Of a stretch of 18,611 nt of DNA, positions 6,477 to 14,768 are shown one piece after another. This stretch comes from JBBQZU01 sp038207425. Its GTDB lineage: Bacteria; Bacteroidota; Bacteroidia; Flavobacteriales_D; Cryomorphaceae. The notes under the pieces were generated by a model. The model ran no database searches and was not told the DNA's origin. It worked only from the letters and a program-made list of their open reading frames with translations. The DNA lies in contig JBBQZU010000043.1 in assembly GCA_038207425.1 (NCBI GenBank), forward strand, positions 1-18,611. The letters run 5' to 3'. Position 1 is the stretch's first letter. Each line of letters opens with the position of its first letter. The position numbers and the translations under genes are program-made.

Positions 6477-7568
6477 ATGAAAAAAATTCTGGTAGCAATC
6501 GGCGGCGGCGACTGCCCTGGTTTGAATGCAGTAATCCGCGGTATAGTAAAGAGAGCAACTCAGGAAAAAGGCTGGGAAGTTTGGGGCAGTTTGGAAGCCT
6601 TTATTGGGCTTATGGAAGAACCAACGAGACTCGTACTACTTGACGAAGCTGTAGTAGCGGGCATACATGTGCGTGGCGGCACTATTATCAAAACCACCAA
6701 CAAAGGCAATCCGATGAAATATCCTGAGGTGCAACCTGATGGAAGCATTAAAGAAATAAACAGAATACCCTGGCTTGTGGATCGCGCGAAGTCTTTGGGC
6801 TTTGACGCTATTATAAACATCGGCGGCGATGGTTCTCAAGCTATCTCGCAGGCCCTGCATGAAGCAGGCATGCCGGTGGTTGGTGTTCCGAAAACCATAG
6901 ACAATGACCTTTCATCTACCGATTTCACCTTTGGTTTTCAAACAGCCGTGCAAACAGCCACCGACTCGCTCGATAGGCTCGTAACTACAGCGAGTAGCCA
7001 CTATAGGGTGATGATTATGGAAGTAATGGGCCGCGATGCGGGCTGGATAGCACTTTACACGGCAATAGCCGGAGGGGCGGAAATATGCCTTATACCTGAA
7101 ATACCCTATGATCTGAATATTATCATAGAACGTATCAATGAGCGCTACGACAAAGGCCGCGGTTTTGCAAATATTGTAATAGCCGAGGGGGCACATGCCA
7201 AGGACGGAACCATAACAGCAACGCAGGGTGAAGCCGGCAGAAATGCTATAAGACTCGGTGGTATTGCATACACCCTCAGTAAGCAACTAAAAGACGCAGG
7301 GTTAAAAGCCGAAATAAGAGAAACGGTGCTTGGACATGTGCAGCGCGGTGGAACCCCGGTTGCCTATGACAGGCTCATTGCTTCCGTATTTGGTGTGAAG
7401 GCTTTTGAGCTTATACTACAAGAGAAATTCGGAGAGCTTGTAGTATTGCGCAACAATGATTTCTGCTCAGTGGCCATCAAGGAGGCAATCAGCGATTATA
7501 ACTTTGTAAAACCTGCGGGTACACTTGTGAGAGCAGCCCGTGGACTGGGTATTTCTTTCGGAGATTGA
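6477..7568 (+). CDS. pfkA: 6-phosphofructokinase, mixed-substrate (group III) type
   Basis: Phosphorylates fructose 6-phosphate to fructose 1,6-bisphosphate, the committed step of glycolysis. 363 residues, normal for the group III branch. Motifs in order: GGGDCPGLNAVIRG (9-22), GGDGS (116-120), PKTIDNDL (138-145, catalytic Asp), EVMGRDAGW (about 192-200), and the sugar-phosphate region GHVQRGGTP. At the two positions that decide the phosphoryl donor (E. coli 104 and 124) it has Gly119 and Lys139. Classical ATP enzymes have Gly/Gly and classical PPi enzymes Asp/Lys, so this is the mixed Gly/Lys pattern whose members may use ATP or PPi. The ATG at 6477 is preferred over the longer frame from 6447, because it gives the canonical MKKI start and follows the lipoprotein stop by one base. 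Its stop lies 5 bp from that of the convergent dehydrogenase. Confidence 0.95.
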   Translation: MKKILVAIGGGDCPGLNAVIRGIVKRATQEKGWEVWGSLEAFIGLMEEPTRLVLLDEAVVAGIHVRGGTIIKTTNKGNPMKYPEVQPDGSIKEINRIPWLVDRAKSLGFDAIINIGGDGSQAISQALHEAGMPVVGVPKTIDNDLSSTDFTFGFQTAVQTATDSLDRLVTTASSHYRVMIMEVMGRDAGWIALYTAIAGGAEICLIPEIPYDLNIIIERINERYDKGRGFANIVIAEGAHAKDGTITATQGEAGRNAIRLGGIAYTLSKQLKDAGLKAEIRETVLGHVQRGGTPVAYDRLIASVFGVKAFELILQEKFGELVVLRNNDFCSVAIKEAISDYNFVKPAGTLVRAARGLGISFGD

Positions 7569-7573
7569 CAGGG

Positions 7574-8488
7574 CTATTTAACCGATTGTATTGCCTTTCT
7601 GATTACTTCAGCAGATTTTTGCAGGGCTGTAATTTCGGTTTCGTCCAGTTCCGGTACAAGTACTTGTTGTACTCCATTGCTTGAAATTACTGAAGGTAGT
7701 GAAAGCGCAACATCGCTAAAGCCATACGGCCCATTTACTGCGGTACATACTGATACAATACGCCTGTCGCCCCGAAGCAGCCATTTGAGAAGCGTTGCAG
7801 AAACAAGACCTATAGCATGGTTGGTGGCACCTTTGCGTTTTATTATTTCCTGGGACGCACCATGAACCTGCTCTGTTATTTCAGGTTCCCACTCTGGCTT
7901 CCACCCTGGCCAGTTGCGCAGCGGTATTCCGCCTAATGTAGCCCTAGACCATACTACTACTGATGAGTCGCCGTGCTCGCCAATCACCTCAGCCGAAATT
8001 GATTTAGCATCAAGCTGCAACTTGCCGGCGATAATCTCGCGCAGCCTGGCAGTGTCAAGAAATGTACCTGTGCCAATAACTTTACCCACAGGTAAACCTG
8101 TAAAAATGCGGTAGTACCAGGTCAGCACATCCACGGGATTCGCAACAATAATCAGAATTCCTTTGTATCCTTTTAGTTGTTCTGAAATGCCCCGGGCTAT
8201 TGCAATATTGTCATTCAACAGTTCCAGCCTCGACTCACCAACGCGCCCTCCCCTCCCGGCAGTAATTACGATGGCATCGCAGCGGTGCATGGCTAATATG
8301 GAAGCCGATTGAACAATGGCCGTTGGTAAAAAGGGCATACCTTGTTTCAGGTCCATGGCTTCACCTTCTGCATTGTCGGCTACAAGATCATTGAGCAGCA
8401 ATTCATTACAAAGGCCCTTTTGAAGTATCGAAATAGCGGTACTCGCCCCTACCCAACCCATGCCGATAATCCCTATAGATACCTTCAT
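7574..8488 (-). CDS. L-lactate/malate dehydrogenase family enzyme
   Basis: 304-residue NAD-dependent L-2-hydroxyacid dehydrogenase. It has the Rossmann GMGWVG loop (9-14) and Asp34 for NAD ribose binding. Catalytic residues are all there: Arg87 in GESR (LDH Arg109), Asn117 in ANPVD, Asp145 and Arg148 in LDTAR (Asp168, Arg171), His172 in GEHGDS (His195) and the Thr in KGATNHAIG (Thr246), the last being LDH-like rather than MDH-like. The specificity position (LDH Gln102, MDH Arg102) is Gly81 in AGRGGRVGESR, so neither lactate nor malate use can be assumed. The upstream lipoprotein gene ends 14 bp before the start, which suggests one transcript. It converges on pfkA with 5 bp between the stops. 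Pyruvate reduction is the default reading; a larger 2-oxoacid is possible. Confidence 0.9.
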   Translation of the reverse strand: MKVSIGIIGMGWVGASTAISILQKGLCNELLLNDLVADNAEGEAMDLKQGMPFLPTAIVQSASILAMHRCDAIVITAGRGGRVGESRLELLNDNIAIARGISEQLKGYKGILIIVANPVDVLTWYYRIFTGLPVGKVIGTGTFLDTARLREIIAGKLQLDAKSISAEVIGEHGDSSVVVWSRATLGGIPLRNWPGWKPEWEPEITEQVHGASQEIIKRKGATNHAIGLVSATLLKWLLRGDRRIVSVCTAVNGPYGFSDVALSLPSVISSNGVQQVLVPELDETEITALQKSAEVIRKAIQSVK

Positions 8489-8502
8489 AAAATAAGATCG
8501 AA

Positions 8503-8910
8503 TTAACGAAGAATATACGAATTGAAATCAGGGCCAACCAATAAAATATTCTCCTTTTCGAGTGCGCTTTGCGGTACCCGAAAAGTTCTACTTTCCTGAA
8601 AAAAAGCCAGGCACGCCTCATCCGTGATCTTGAACAGCCAAACCTCAGCACGCGTGCTATTCAGCACCCTGCTTCGCAATTCAAAAACATGACCGTCTGA
8701 ACAGCCGGAATAAGCCAAACCCAGGCGCAAACTATCACCAACAAGTTTGGGCACAAGAACTTCAGCATCATCTACTATTTGATAAGGCGCGCCAAAACTA
8801 ATCAGTGGCAAAGCCGGCGCTGGTGCAGGGCCGTTATCGTCATCATCATCGCAGGATAAACCAGCAATTGCAACCAATCCTAAAAGAAATAGAACGCGGA
8901 AAGTCTTCAT
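8503..8910 (-). CDS. Small Asp-rich lipoprotein
   Basis: 135 residues when started at the ATG 8910-8908, which gives a clean lipoprotein signal (MKTFRVLFLLGLVAIAGLSC) with the lipidated Cys at 20. The longer frame from 9018 has a basic, unsuitable N-terminus. The Cys is followed by DDDDDN and a Pro-Ala linker; aspartates right after the lipidation site are common in Bacteroidota lipoproteins and acidic +2 residues can act as surface or retention signals. The mature domain (about 35-135) contains two cysteines near SGCSDGHVF and TDEACLAFF that could form a disulfide; no family recognised. It is the first gene of a two-gene unit with the dehydrogenase. No good -7 box is visible upstream. Confidence 0.82.
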   Translation of the reverse strand: MKTFRVLFLLGLVAIAGLSCDDDDDNGPAPAPALPLISFGAPYQIVDDAEVLVPKLVGDSLRLGLAYSGCSDGHVFELRSRVLNSTRAEVWLFKITDEACLAFFQESRTFRVPQSALEKENILLVGPDFNSYILR

Positions 8911-9053
8911 AACAAAGGGTTTTTTTCGGATGGTTAAAGGAAGGTATTTTTCCGGTAAATATCTATTGGTTGCCCGATATATTCTCAATCGAATTTGGTT
9001 AAAAGTAACAAATAACATTGCCTAAGGCCCTGCGCTATCGCGGCAAACTATTC

Positions 9054-9061
9054 TACATTTG
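9054..9061 (+). promoter_or_regulatory. Bacteroidota -7 box (TACATTTG) before MFS gene
   Basis: Exact TAnnTTTG match, 20 bp before the ATG at 9082, which implies a very short leader. No TTTG at the usual -33 spacing. The intergenic region 8911-9081 separates divergent genes. Confidence 0.45.
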
Positions 9062-9081
9062 TGCGGCTTTAAAAACCAGGT

Positions 9082-10341
9082 ATGCGCATTCTGCGATTAT
9101 ATTTAAAGACCTACAGAGGGCTCTCAGCCCCTGCTTGGATGCTTGCACTTGTGCTGCTTATAAATCGCAGCGGGAGTATGGTTATTCCATTCCTGAGTAT
9201 TTACCTGAAAACTGAGCTAAATTTTACTTTGCAGGAAACGGGTATCATACTCTCCCTCTTCGGCGTAGGCTCGCTGGTAGGTTCGATGCTTGGTGGCTGG
9301 CTCAGCGACAAATACGGCACTTTCTGGGTGCAGTTTTTAGCGCTTGCCTTGGGCGGTATAGGTTTTATCCTTCTGCAAATGGTGCAGAGTTTTGAAGGGC
9401 TTGCCTTTGGGTTTTTTATGGTAACGGTATTCACCGATGCGCTTCGTCCAGCCAATGCGGCTGCGGTAGCTCAATATGCCAAGAAGGAAAATATAACAAG
9501 GGCTTTTTCGCTCAACAGAATGGCGGTGAACCTGGGTTTCAGCATCGGACCATTGGCCGGTGGCGTGCTTGCAAGCATCAGCTACAAGTGGATTTTCTAT
9601 GCCGATGGACTTACCTGCATAGCTGCTTCTATTGTATTCTTTCTTTATTTCTACAAACGTAAACCACGCAATGCTCCTGAAGAAAAAGCAGCAACCCAAG
9701 CCTTAAAAGCACAATCAAGCTCTCCTTTTCGCGACCCGCCATATCTCGCTTTTGCAGCACTTACTGCCGGTTTTGGAATAGTTTTCTTCCAGCTCTTTAA
9801 TACACTTCCCCTGTATTACCGTGATGTTTATCAATTATCTGAAAGTACCATTGGCTGGTTGCTAGCCCTCAATGGCTTCATTGTGTTTTTGGTAGAAATG
9901 CCATTGGTTTTCGGTTTAGGCACGCGCTACTCACTCCGAAGTTTGGTATGTATCGGGGTATTGTTGACCGGTGCATCGTACATATTTTTTAATGTGGGTA
10001 TGGGCTTGTGGATACTTGTGATAGCGATGATGATATTGAGTATTTCAGAAATTCTGGTGATGCCCTACCTCACCACGTATACCACCAATCGGGCAGATGC
10101 AGGCAACCGCGGCAAGTATTTGGGCATGTACAGCATGTCATACAGCGTAGCATTTATTGTAGCTCCTGCTCTCGGCACATTGCTTATACACTATGGCAGT
10201 TTTGATCTGCTTTGGTGGAGCATGGGAGCCCTTTCGGTGATAGTGGCCGTTGGCTTTTTATACAATATGAAGGATGTACACGCCGCTCCCGAAGCTTCGG
10301 CCCTGCTTCATGAAGCCGAGACCCGGCTCAAGGAGCCTTAA
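9082..10341 (+). CDS. MFS transporter, DHA1-type exporter
   Basis: 419-residue inner-membrane protein of the major facilitator superfamily, with about 12 hydrophobic segments in two halves separated by a basic, polar loop at about 190-212 (YKRKPRNAPEEK). Motif A is present after TM2 as GGWLSDKYG (71-79). TM5 has an antiporter-like motif C region (NLGFSIGPLAGG, about 150-161). These features fit a proton-coupled drug or metabolite exporter of the DHA1 group (MdtH-like); the substrate cannot be read from the sequence. ATG 9082 follows a -7 box. It stands alone, divergent from the lipoprotein gene and convergent with the patatin gene. Confidence 0.9.
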   Translation: MRILRLYLKTYRGLSAPAWMLALVLLINRSGSMVIPFLSIYLKTELNFTLQETGIILSLFGVGSLVGSMLGGWLSDKYGTFWVQFLALALGGIGFILLQMVQSFEGLAFGFFMVTVFTDALRPANAAAVAQYAKKENITRAFSLNRMAVNLGFSIGPLAGGVLASISYKWIFYADGLTCIAASIVFFLYFYKRKPRNAPEEKAATQALKAQSSSPFRDPPYLAFAALTAGFGIVFFQLFNTLPLYYRDVYQLSESTIGWLLALNGFIVFLVEMPLVFGLGTRYSLRSLVCIGVLLTGASYIFFNVGMGLWILVIAMMILSISEILVMPYLTTYTTNRADAGNRGKYLGMYSMSYSVAFIVAPALGTLLIHYGSFDLLWWSMGALSVIVAVGFLYNMKDVHAAPEASALLHEAETRLKEP

Positions 10342-10408
10342 GCTGCCATTAATATGCCTTGCGGCAAATGAAATTGACCCAAGAGCGCAAAAAACGGAAT
10401 GCTTCCTA

Positions 10409-11212
10409 TCAGTGTTTTGCTTTCTCAGCGTTATTCAAAGCATGCAAGCAACCGGATTTTATCCATTCTGAAGCTTCTTTGTAACCAATTTCATACAAGG
10501 CATCTGTCTTTGAAAAATCAAGCATATCGAACTCAGCACCCAATTGGGGGCTTATAATAGCGTCGCAATGGCTCAATCCTTCAGCGCTGTTATGCTGCAC
10601 AACTATATGGAATACTTCAGTAGCAATGGTTTTGATATTATCCGATGGCTTGTTAAGTACCACATTGTTCACATCTACCCCGAGTATATTATCGCATTTG
10701 CCTACAAGGACTTCTGATGGCACATTGTTCATAACCCCTGCATCTACATATCGGCAATCACCTATCATCACAGGTACAAAAAGTATTGGGATGCTAGCTG
10801 AAGCCAAAACGGCCTGATGCACACTCCCGGTATGAAAAACTTCGTAAGTGTGTTTGGTTAAATTCGTGGCCCCTGCATAAAACGGTATCTCCAAACTATC
10901 GAAATCATTGGGCACATATTTCTCCAGAATCGTTCGCAGATAAGCCAATTCAAGAAATCCGGAAAAGCTTGCTTTTATTCTGAACATACTCAACCAGTTC
11001 TTTTTCTTGAGTAGTTTGAGCATCTCTTCAGGGCGCACACCGGCAGCGTAAAATGACCCTACAATTGCGCCCATGCTGGCACCCGATATACATGCAGGAC
11101 GCAAACCGGCTTCATCGAACGCCTGCAATACCCCTATATGAATGATACCCCTGGCTCCGCCTCCGCTTAGCGCAAGGCCCCAGCCTTCAGTTTTCGACTT
11201 TTTCACAGGCAT
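10409..11212 (-). CDS. Patatin-like phospholipase
   Basis: 267 residues from the ATG at 11212, chosen because the longer frame from 11263 adds a tail outside the family and the domain begins right after (GWGLALSGGGARG). Patatin Ser/Asp dyad: oxyanion loop GGGARG (17-22), nucleophile Ser46 in GASMG (44-48), catalytic Asp157 in VDAG. This is the RssA/YchK-type short bacterial patatin, with no signal peptide and no transmembrane or barrel domain, so it should act in the cytosol or at the inner membrane face as an acyl hydrolase. True substrate unknown. It ends 67 bp from the convergent MFS stop, and is divergent from the lipoprotein gene at 11299. Confidence 0.92.
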   Translation of the reverse strand: MPVKKSKTEGWGLALSGGGARGIIHIGVLQAFDEAGLRPACISGASMGAIVGSFYAAGVRPEEMLKLLKKKNWLSMFRIKASFSGFLELAYLRTILEKYVPNDFDSLEIPFYAGATNLTKHTYEVFHTGSVHQAVLASASIPILFVPVMIGDCRYVDAGVMNNVPSEVLVGKCDNILGVDVNNVVLNKPSDNIKTIATEVFHIVVQHNSAEGLSHCDAIISPQLGAEFDMLDFSKTDALYEIGYKEASEWIKSGCLHALNNAEKAKH

Positions 11213-11298
11213 AAAAATATAAAACCATTGCAGGCCAAAGCGACTATTCACGTATTTTGGCACAAAATTTACTTGTCAACCCCTAAAACGAATAAACC

Positions 11299-11838
11299 AT
11301 GAAAGCATTGAAATTTTTATTCATCCCGGCTTTAGCCCTTATGCTTGCATCTTGCGGAAGTAAATCGCCAATGGGTGAAAAAGTAAAAGAACCATTCAGC
11401 GGTTCGAACTATGAATCAAATAACCGCTACTTCAGAGCAGTAGGTAAAGGCGTAAGCATCAAAGACAATATAGCCCGTGGCAAAGCCGATATTGATGCAA
11501 AGAACATGCTCGCCGGACAGGTCAGTACCACTATGCGAAACGTTACTGATCAATACCTCGGACAAACCGAAAATGCAAATGCCGCAGAAGTGGCCGATAA
11601 ATTTCAAAGTCTGAGTCGGCAGGTTATAGATACCAATCTTGCCGACTTGCGCAAAATAGGTGAAGAGAAATATCTTAAAGGCACCGACTATACGGTTTAC
11701 ATCGCTTATGAAATTCACAAGAATTCCATGTTTCGCTTTATGAAGAAGCAGGCGAAAACCGATGCAAAGATTGACGCTGTGACCTTAAAATCTATTGAAG
11801 ATATGCTCGACAAGCAAATAGCTGCTACCGAAGAGTAA
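11299..11838 (+). CDS. LPP20-like lipoprotein
   Basis: 179 residues with a lipoprotein signal and lipobox LASC (Cys19). The body starts NRYFRAVGKGVSIKDNIARGKADIDAKNML and continues with an alpha-beta pattern ending in a beta strand TDYTVYIAYEIHK; this resembles the LPP20/FlgT-N-like fold found in many envelope lipoproteins. The C-terminus (about 148-179) is a charged helix. It is likely anchored in a membrane facing the periplasm; the role is unknown. The gene is monocistronic and converges with the HerA-like gene. The family call rests on the AxGKG...A.(x)3.A..A pattern and is moderate. Confidence 0.82.
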   Translation: MKALKFLFIPALALMLASCGSKSPMGEKVKEPFSGSNYESNNRYFRAVGKGVSIKDNIARGKADIDAKNMLAGQVSTTMRNVTDQYLGQTENANAAEVADKFQSLSRQVIDTNLADLRKIGEEKYLKGTDYTVYIAYEIHKNSMFRFMKKQAKTDAKIDAVTLKSIEDMLDKQIAATEE

Positions 11839-11868
11839 GCCTAAAAAAAGTACCGGAGTGTAATTTTT

Positions 11869-13413
11869 TCAGCGCTTTTTGCCGGTAAGGCTGCCAAAAA
11901 AGTTTCGGGTAAGCTCTCTGAATATCGTGCGCCCGATTTGCCTTACCATGGTATTCTTGCTGATTTCTTCTATCACATTCGGCTCCTTTTTTTGAGCGCG
12001 ACTCACCGTCTTATTTGTATTGACTGTGGTCTCTCTCTTCACCTGTACTTCATGCGAATGTGCCGATGCAATTTTTCTGGAAAGCAATTCGTGGGCGCTT
12101 TCAGTGTCGAGGGTGCGGGCATATTTTGCCACCAGCACCGAGCTGCCCGTAAGTTGCGCAATTTCCTGGTCTGACAATATATCCATTCTGGTAAGTGGTG
12201 AGCGCAAATAAGTGCGCGCCAATGGCGTTGGTATCCCCTTTTCGCTCAATGCCGTAACAAGTGCTTCACCTATTCCCATAGCGGTGATTACCGATGCCGT
12301 ATCATAGAAATCTGAAATGGGGTAATTCTCAGCAGTGCGCTTGATGGCCGTGCGGTCTTTGGCAGTAAATGCCCGCAGCGCGTGCTGCACTTTAAGGCCA
12401 AGTTGACCCAACACGCTGTCGGGCAAATCGGTGGGTGTTTGGGTGCAGAAAAACACTCCTACGCCTTTTGATCGAATCAGTTTTACGATGGTTTCTATTT
12501 TCTCTGTCAAAGCCCTGCTCGCAGTAGAAAAAACAAGGTGGGCTTCATCAATAAAAATGCAGAGCTTGGGCTTGTCGGCATCGCCTTGCTCTGGAAAGCT
12601 TTCGTAAATCTCGCTGAGCAAACTGAGCATAAAAGTGCTAAAGAGCTTTGGGCGGCTCTGTATATCGGTAAGTCTTATAATTGAAACCACACCTTTGCCA
12701 TCAACTGTACGCACGAAATCGTTTACATCAAAAGAAGGCTCGCCAAAAAACAGCTCAGCATCCTGCTGCTCGAGTTCTATAATCTTGCGCATAATGGTGC
12801 TGACTGATGCGCCGGAAACGCTTCCAAACTTTCCCTGAATTTCTGCCTTGCCCTCGTTGGTAATGTATTGGAGAATACTCTTGAGGTCTTTCAAATCAAG
12901 AAGGGGCAATTGCCTGATATCGCAATAGCGAAACACCAGCGCCAGCACTCCGCCCTGGGTTTCATTCAGGCCGAGAATCTGCGACATAAGCACCGGGCCA
13001 AATTCGGTAATGGTAGCACGAAGGCGCACTCCTTTCTCATCGCTTAGCGACATAAGTTCTACGGGCATTCCCTCAGGCGAGTAGCTTTCGCCAATGAGCG
13101 CGCTGCGCTTATCGGTATGCACATTTGACACACCGGGCATGGCAATACCCGAGAGATCGCCCTTTATATCCATCATCACCGATGGAATTCCTTTTAGCGA
13201 AAGCTGCTCTGCTATTACCTGAAGGGTTTTGGTTTTACCTGTGCCCGTAGCCCCGGCAATAAGGCCGTGGCGGTTCAGGGTTTTCAGCGGCACTTTTATA
13301 CAGGCATCCTGAAGTGGCTCTTCGCCGAGCATCCCTGCTCCCAAGGTTATGTAGTCACCTTTGATGGTATAACCTGCTGCTATATGTTGTTGAAATGCCT
13401 GTTGATCCTTCAT
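11869..13413 (-). CDS. HerA/YjgR-like ATPase (DUF853)
   Basis: 514-residue cytosolic P-loop ATPase of the FtsK-HerA superfamily. Walker A GATGTGKT at 54-61, Walker B LCIFIDEAH at 284-292, sensor-type FFCTQTPTDLP at about 325-335, and an arginine-rich C-terminal part. This is the conserved arrangement of YjgR proteins (helicase HerA-like, DUF853), which are about 500 residues long. The family is thought to act on DNA as hexamers, but the physiological role is not settled. No nuclease gene (NurA) is next to it, so it is not a HerA-NurA pair. The start at 13413 is supported by a -7 box 34 bp upstream. It converges with the LPP20-like gene, 30 bp apart. Confidence 0.92.
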   Translation of the reverse strand: MKDQQAFQQHIAAGYTIKGDYITLGAGMLGEEPLQDACIKVPLKTLNRHGLIAGATGTGKTKTLQVIAEQLSLKGIPSVMMDIKGDLSGIAMPGVSNVHTDKRSALIGESYSPEGMPVELMSLSDEKGVRLRATITEFGPVLMSQILGLNETQGGVLALVFRYCDIRQLPLLDLKDLKSILQYITNEGKAEIQGKFGSVSGASVSTIMRKIIELEQQDAELFFGEPSFDVNDFVRTVDGKGVVSIIRLTDIQSRPKLFSTFMLSLLSEIYESFPEQGDADKPKLCIFIDEAHLVFSTASRALTEKIETIVKLIRSKGVGVFFCTQTPTDLPDSVLGQLGLKVQHALRAFTAKDRTAIKRTAENYPISDFYDTASVITAMGIGEALVTALSEKGIPTPLARTYLRSPLTRMDILSDQEIAQLTGSSVLVAKYARTLDTESAHELLSRKIASAHSHEVQVKRETTVNTNKTVSRAQKKEPNVIEEISKNTMVRQIGRTIFRELTRNFFGSLTGKKR

Positions 13414-13447
13414 GCAATTGAGTTAATGCGGCCTATTGTACCAGGAT

Positions 13448-13455
13448 CAAAATTA
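13448..13455 (-). promoter_or_regulatory. Bacteroidota -7 box (TAATTTTG) before HerA-like gene
   Basis: Exact TAnnTTTG on the minus strand, 34 bp before the start codon at 13413. No clear -33 TTTG. The rest of 13456-13683 holds no supported gene. Confidence 0.45.
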
Positions 13456-13683
13456 TGAAACTTTGCATACCAGCAGGTTTGTAAATTGCTTCTTTCTACG
13501 AAATGCGCGGCTTGCAACATCGCTGGCCAATATGGAGCATAAAGCCTTAGTGCTTGTGCATCAATGCCGCTTTGTCCATGGCAATTTCGGCTGCCTGCCT
13601 TTCGGCAAAAAGTTGAAGTAGAAGAGCTGTATATTTCACCACGGCCTATCGCGGCGAAATTAAGAAACCGTAAATTTTAGAAA

Positions 13684-14100
13684 CTACTCAGCTTCAAATC
13701 CATTGTTTTTGTGCGTACCATCGCAATAGGGTTTACGCGATGACGCTCCACACCTGCAAAGTACCACACGTCCTGTAGCGCTTTTCTCTTCTCTTTCTCC
13801 CACTTTCACCATCACTTCACCGGTGATGATAACGGGACCATTTTTCACAACATTCACGGTTATTGTGGGCGCTTCGGATGCTTTTACCACATCTTTGCGC
13901 ATATAGCTCAGAGCGCCTGAGGGGCATTTGTCTATTTGCGCCATGAGCTCGGCTTCTGTTGCGTTTTCCTGCTGTATCCAGGGTTTGTCTTTTGGCTTAT
14001 ACACCTGCGGCAATTCACGCACACATACCCCGCTGTGTATGCAAACATTTGGTTTCCATACTACAGTGATATTTTCTTTTTCGAAATGCTTTGTTTCCAT
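13684..14100 (-). CDS. Fer4_19-CDGSH two-domain iron-sulfur protein
   Basis: 138 residues, cytosolic. Residues about 8-70 are a divergent ferredoxin-like domain (Fer4_19, DUF1271 type) with Cys20, Cys26 and Cys59 in the CP motif. Residues about 79-135 are a CDGSH domain with the full 2Fe-2S signature: C115-R-C117-GA-S-SRK-P-Y-C126-DGT-H130. The three-Cys one-His ligand set is complete. Such proteins carry redox-active clusters and may serve electron transfer or cluster storage; the partner is not visible here. The gene is monocistronic, with an IS end immediately upstream. Confidence 0.93.
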   Translation of the reverse strand: METKHFEKENITVVWKPNVCIHSGVCVRELPQVYKPKDKPWIQQENATEAELMAQIDKCPSGALSYMRKDVVKASEAPTITVNVVKNGPVIITGEVMVKVGEREEKSATGRVVLCRCGASSRKPYCDGTHKNNGFEAE

Positions 14101-14207
14101 ATTCGTACTATTTGTGCAGCCAAAATAGGGTTTATTTGATTTGATCAGAGATGAATTTGATTTCGCTCCGATATATTTAAGAGCTTATGATTGCTGAGCG
14201 ATCCTGT

Positions 14208-14246
14208 TGGGCGGAGCCGTGCGTGGCATTCAACCCGCACTCCGCC
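14208..14246. repeat. GC-rich hairpin next to IS end copy 3
   Basis: GGGCGGA (14208-14214) pairs with TCCGCCC (14240-14246), and after a 3-base bulge GTGCG (14218-14222) pairs with CGCAC (14235-14239); 12 base pairs in all. No T-run follows, so it is not a standard intrinsic terminator. It is much richer in GC than its surroundings, so it may be part of a mobile element. Confidence 0.5.
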
Positions 14247-14257
14247 CGGCGACCCGG

Positions 14258-14399
14258 GTTTTTGCCCACAAAATTGCTTGAAAGGATGATGGAAAGATTG
14301 CTGTGCGTATTGTTTCTGGCGTGGGCCAATTGATGAAAATTGGGTGAAAGTGGGTCGTAAAGCGAAGAGAAATCGGGTTTTGGGGAAGTTGTGCAACGG
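14258..14399 (+). pseudogene. IS1182-like 3' end, copy 3 (diverged)
   Basis: The last codons read RLLCVLFLAWAN before TGA at 14331-14333, aligning only with the very end of copies 1, 2 and 4 (…FYLVxAN). The following non-coding end (TGATGAAAATTGGGTG ... GGGGAAGTTGTGCAACGG) matches copy 2 well. It is therefore the outer end of the same or a related IS, in plus orientation. The transposase body is missing. The sequence runs straight into the glycosyltransferase fragment. Confidence 0.6.
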
Positions 14400-14402
14400 T
14401 TG

Positions 14403-14768
14403 CTACTGAAATATGCCGTTTTTAATTATTTCCAAGTCCGTGAAATATTTATTATGGTCAAAGTTACTAATTGATTTTCTTGCATTTTCTAAAAACCGCG
14501 AATAGACTGTGTCGGTCATAAAGTTCAATGGAGTTAATTTCTCTTTGAAGTCATTTTTCGTTGTGCAAAAATACCCATTAACCCCGCCAACAACAACACT
14601 GCTGTTTTCTGGAAGATCTGTACTTAAAAAAGGAATTCCATTGTTCATATATTGTTTAGCTTTAATTCCTGATTTAGATAATTGCATTTCGGAGTTTGTT
14701 AATGTTGAGAATATGCCAATCGGCCGGATTGGCAGAATTGCCAATAACTTTAACCAGAATTTGATCAT
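14403..14768 (-). pseudogene. Glycosyltransferase (GT-B, GT4-like) 3' fragment
   Basis: The recognisable part is about 14715 down to the TAG at 14403: SKSGIKAKQYMNNGIPFL, then NSSVVVGGVNGYFC, the nucleotide-sugar-binding C-terminal half of GT4-like glycosyltransferases. The residues upstream in this frame (MIKFWLKLLAILPIRP) are an out-of-frame reading of an alcohol dehydrogenase start, so the ATG at 14768 is not the original start. No acceptor domain remains. Inactive remnant, joined to foreign DNA at both ends. Confidence 0.65.

Noticed and set aside
11851..11887. TACCGG...CCGGTA inverted repeat between the LPP20-like and HerA-like genes as a terminator
   Set aside because: The 6-bp arms are separated by 25 bases and overlap the HerA-like coding end; too weak to call.
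11869..13413. HerA-like ATPase as part of a defence or HerA-NurA system
   Set aside because: The sequence is of the YjgR/DUF853 type and no nuclease, SIR2 or other effector gene is adjacent.
9034..13657. Shared CTATCGCGGCRAA at 9034 and 13646
   Set aside because: Only 12 of 13 bases at two places with different contexts; probably chance.
14145..14396. 83-codon minus-strand open frame over IS end copy 3
   Set aside because: It is antisense to the IS end and crosses the GC-rich hairpin; no motif.
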